From the NCBI RefSeq assembly GCF_045866565.1, contig NZ_BAAFZV010000002.1, positions 434,001-498,000 of the forward strand: a stretch of DNA of 64,000 nt, given 5' to 3'. Positions within the stretch are counted from its first letter, which is position 1. Every line of letters starts with the position of its first letter. The position numbers and the translations under genes are program-made. Source of the DNA: Cognatilysobacter claricitrinus (GTDB lineage: Bacteria; Pseudomonadota; Gammaproteobacteria; Xanthomonadales; Xanthomonadaceae). The notes beneath the pieces are model-generated. The model was not told the DNA's origin. It saw only the letters and a program-made list of their open reading frames with translations, and made no database searches. Shown here in pieces: positions 63,006 through 64,000 of the stretch.

Positions 63006-64000
63006 CCGGCGCCCAGCGACTCCGGAAGCAGGGCGTCGACGAACGCGGCCGCATCGAACACGCGCAGGTCTTCAGGGCGTTCGCCGATGCCCGCGAAGCG
63101 GATCGGAATGCCGAACTCACGAGCCAGCGCGAACACCACGCCACCCTTGGCCGTGCCATCGAGCTTGGTGACGACGAGGCCGGTGACGCCGATCGCGGCA
63201 TGGAACTGGCGCAGCTGCGACAGGGCGTTCTGGCCGGTGGTGCCGTCGATGACGAGCAACACTTCATGCGGCGCGGCAGGGTCGAGCTTCTGCAGTACGC
63301 GCTTGATCTTGCCCAGCTCGGCCATCAGGCCCTGCTGCGTATGCAGCCGGCCCGCGGTGTCGGCGATCAGCACTTCGGTGCCGCGTGCTTTTGCGGCCTG
63401 CAGCGCGTCGAACGCGACCGACGCGGCGTCGGCGTTCTGGCCCTGTGCGATGACCTGCACGCCGTTGCGCTCGCCCCAGGCCTGCAACTGCGCGACCGCG
63501 GCTGCGCGGAAGGTGTCGCCGGCCGCGAGCATCATCGTGCGCTTCTCGTCGCGGAAACGGCGCGCGAGCTTGCCGATGGTGGTGGTCTTGCCGACGCCGT
63601 TGACGCCGATGGTCAGAAGCACGAAGGGCTTGGCGCCGCGATCGATGACCAGCGGCTTCGCGACCGGTTCCAGCATCGCCAGCAGGTCAGCGCGCAATGC
63701 GGCGAGCAGTGCGTTCGCATCGGCGAACTCACGCGACTTCATCCGCTTGCGCAGGTCCTCGACCAGTTCGGTCGTCGCGGTGATGCCTACGTCGGCCGTG
63801 ATCAGCGCGGTCTCGATCTCGTCCAGCAGGTCGTCGTCGAGCTTGGGGTTGCGCGAGAACAGGCCGCCGATGGAACGGCTGAATGCATTGCCGCGCAGGC
63901 GCTCCAGCCAGCCGCGCTTTCCGGCTGGCGCGGCGATGGCCGTGCTGGCGACACCGAGGAGTTCGTCCGACGACTCGATCGTTTCCGCAACGGGCGGCTC
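63002..64000 (-). CDS. ftsY: Signal recognition particle receptor FtsY, partial (N-terminus cut by window edge)
   Basis: 332 residues are visible. The N domain starts with GWLERLRGNAFSRSIGGLF and LDDDLLDEIETALITADVG. The GTPase domain has GVNGVGKTTTIGKLA, DTFRAAAVAQLQ, DTAGR and TKLDGTAKGG, diagnostic of FtsY. It is the receptor for SRP at the inner membrane. The acidic A domain lies beyond the window. It overlaps the next gene by four bases, so translation is probably coupled. Confidence 0.97.
   Translation of the reverse strand, partial: EPPVAETIESSDELLGVASTAIAAPAGKRGWLERLRGNAFSRSIGGLFSRNPKLDDDLLDEIETALITADVGITATTELVEDLRKRMKSREFADANALLAALRADLLAMLEPVAKPLVIDRGAKPFVLLTIGVNGVGKTTTIGKLARRFRDEKRTMMLAAGDTFRAAAVAQLQAWGERNGVQVIAQGQNADAASVAFDALQAAKARGTEVLIADTAGRLHTQQGLMAELGKIKRVLQKLDPAAPHEVLLVIDGTTGQNALSQLRQFHAAIGVTGLVVTKLDGTAKGGVVFALAREFGIPIRFAGIGERPEDLRVFDAAAFVDALLPESLGAG

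Overview
The window is GC-rich and densely coded. The start codons used (ATG, GTG, TTG), the gene content and the protein families point to a member of the Lysobacteraceae/Xanthomonadaceae, most like Lysobacter or Luteimonas. That placement is inferred from family content, not from a marker gene. I see no rRNA or tRNA, and no insertion sequence, prophage or CRISPR array. Most of the window looks like chromosomal core or family-level accessory DNA. The left edge cuts a FAD-dependent oxidoreductase and the right edge cuts ftsY; both are on the minus strand.

Layout. 1-8.5 kb: FAD oxidoreductase, secreted isoamylase, COG2521-like methyltransferase with a DUF2185 protein, a lipoprotein, an outer-membrane transporter-like protein, an M14 metallopeptidase and an OmpA-domain protein. 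8.8-18.5 kb: HWE-type sensor kinase, zinc alcohol dehydrogenase, RcnB-like protein, GFA enzyme, old yellow enzyme, Ohr, a response regulator and a GST-like protein. Several of these handle electrophiles or peroxides. 18.5-30.6 kb: periplasmic peroxiredoxin, an orphan plus-strand terminator that may mark a small RNA, esterase, upp, M13 peptidase, a response regulator followed by a hybrid histidine kinase, an M20-like hydrolase with altered metal ligands, a membrane diguanylate cyclase with an OB-fold-like periplasmic part, and an SRAP-domain protein whose catalytic residues are all replaced. 30.6-38.9 kb: beta-barrel-like protein, a DUF2388/DUF4105 pair with an HExxH motif, short-chain dehydrogenase, a DUF1615 lipoprotein with a transglycosylase-like QESGF motif, and a GAF-GGDEF protein. 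38.9-49 kb: Nudix hydrolase, small hypotheticals, two more SDRs, MBL-fold hydrolase, sirtuin, a small gene broken by a frameshift, HPF-like protein, alpha/beta hydrolase, another GAF-GGDEF protein, and a CheX/response-regulator pair. 49-64 kb: flavoprotein, beta-lactamase-like serine hydrolase, a 50-residue membrane peptide, trhO, PPOX-family protein, DEAD-box helicase, selO, uup, and the tight operon ftsY - AsmA-like - mutY - yggX.

Themes. Three diguanylate cyclases (all with an intact GG(D/E)EF and an RxxD I-site), two histidine kinases and three response regulators make the window rich in signalling genes. Oxidative and electrophile defence is the second theme (Ohr, peroxiredoxin, OYE, GFA, GST-like, YggX, MutY, SelO). 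No single new multi-gene system is evident. The best candidates for undescribed biology are the DUF2388/HExxH-DUF4105 pair, the degenerate SRAP protein, the altered M20 protein and the candidate small RNA near 19.3 kb.
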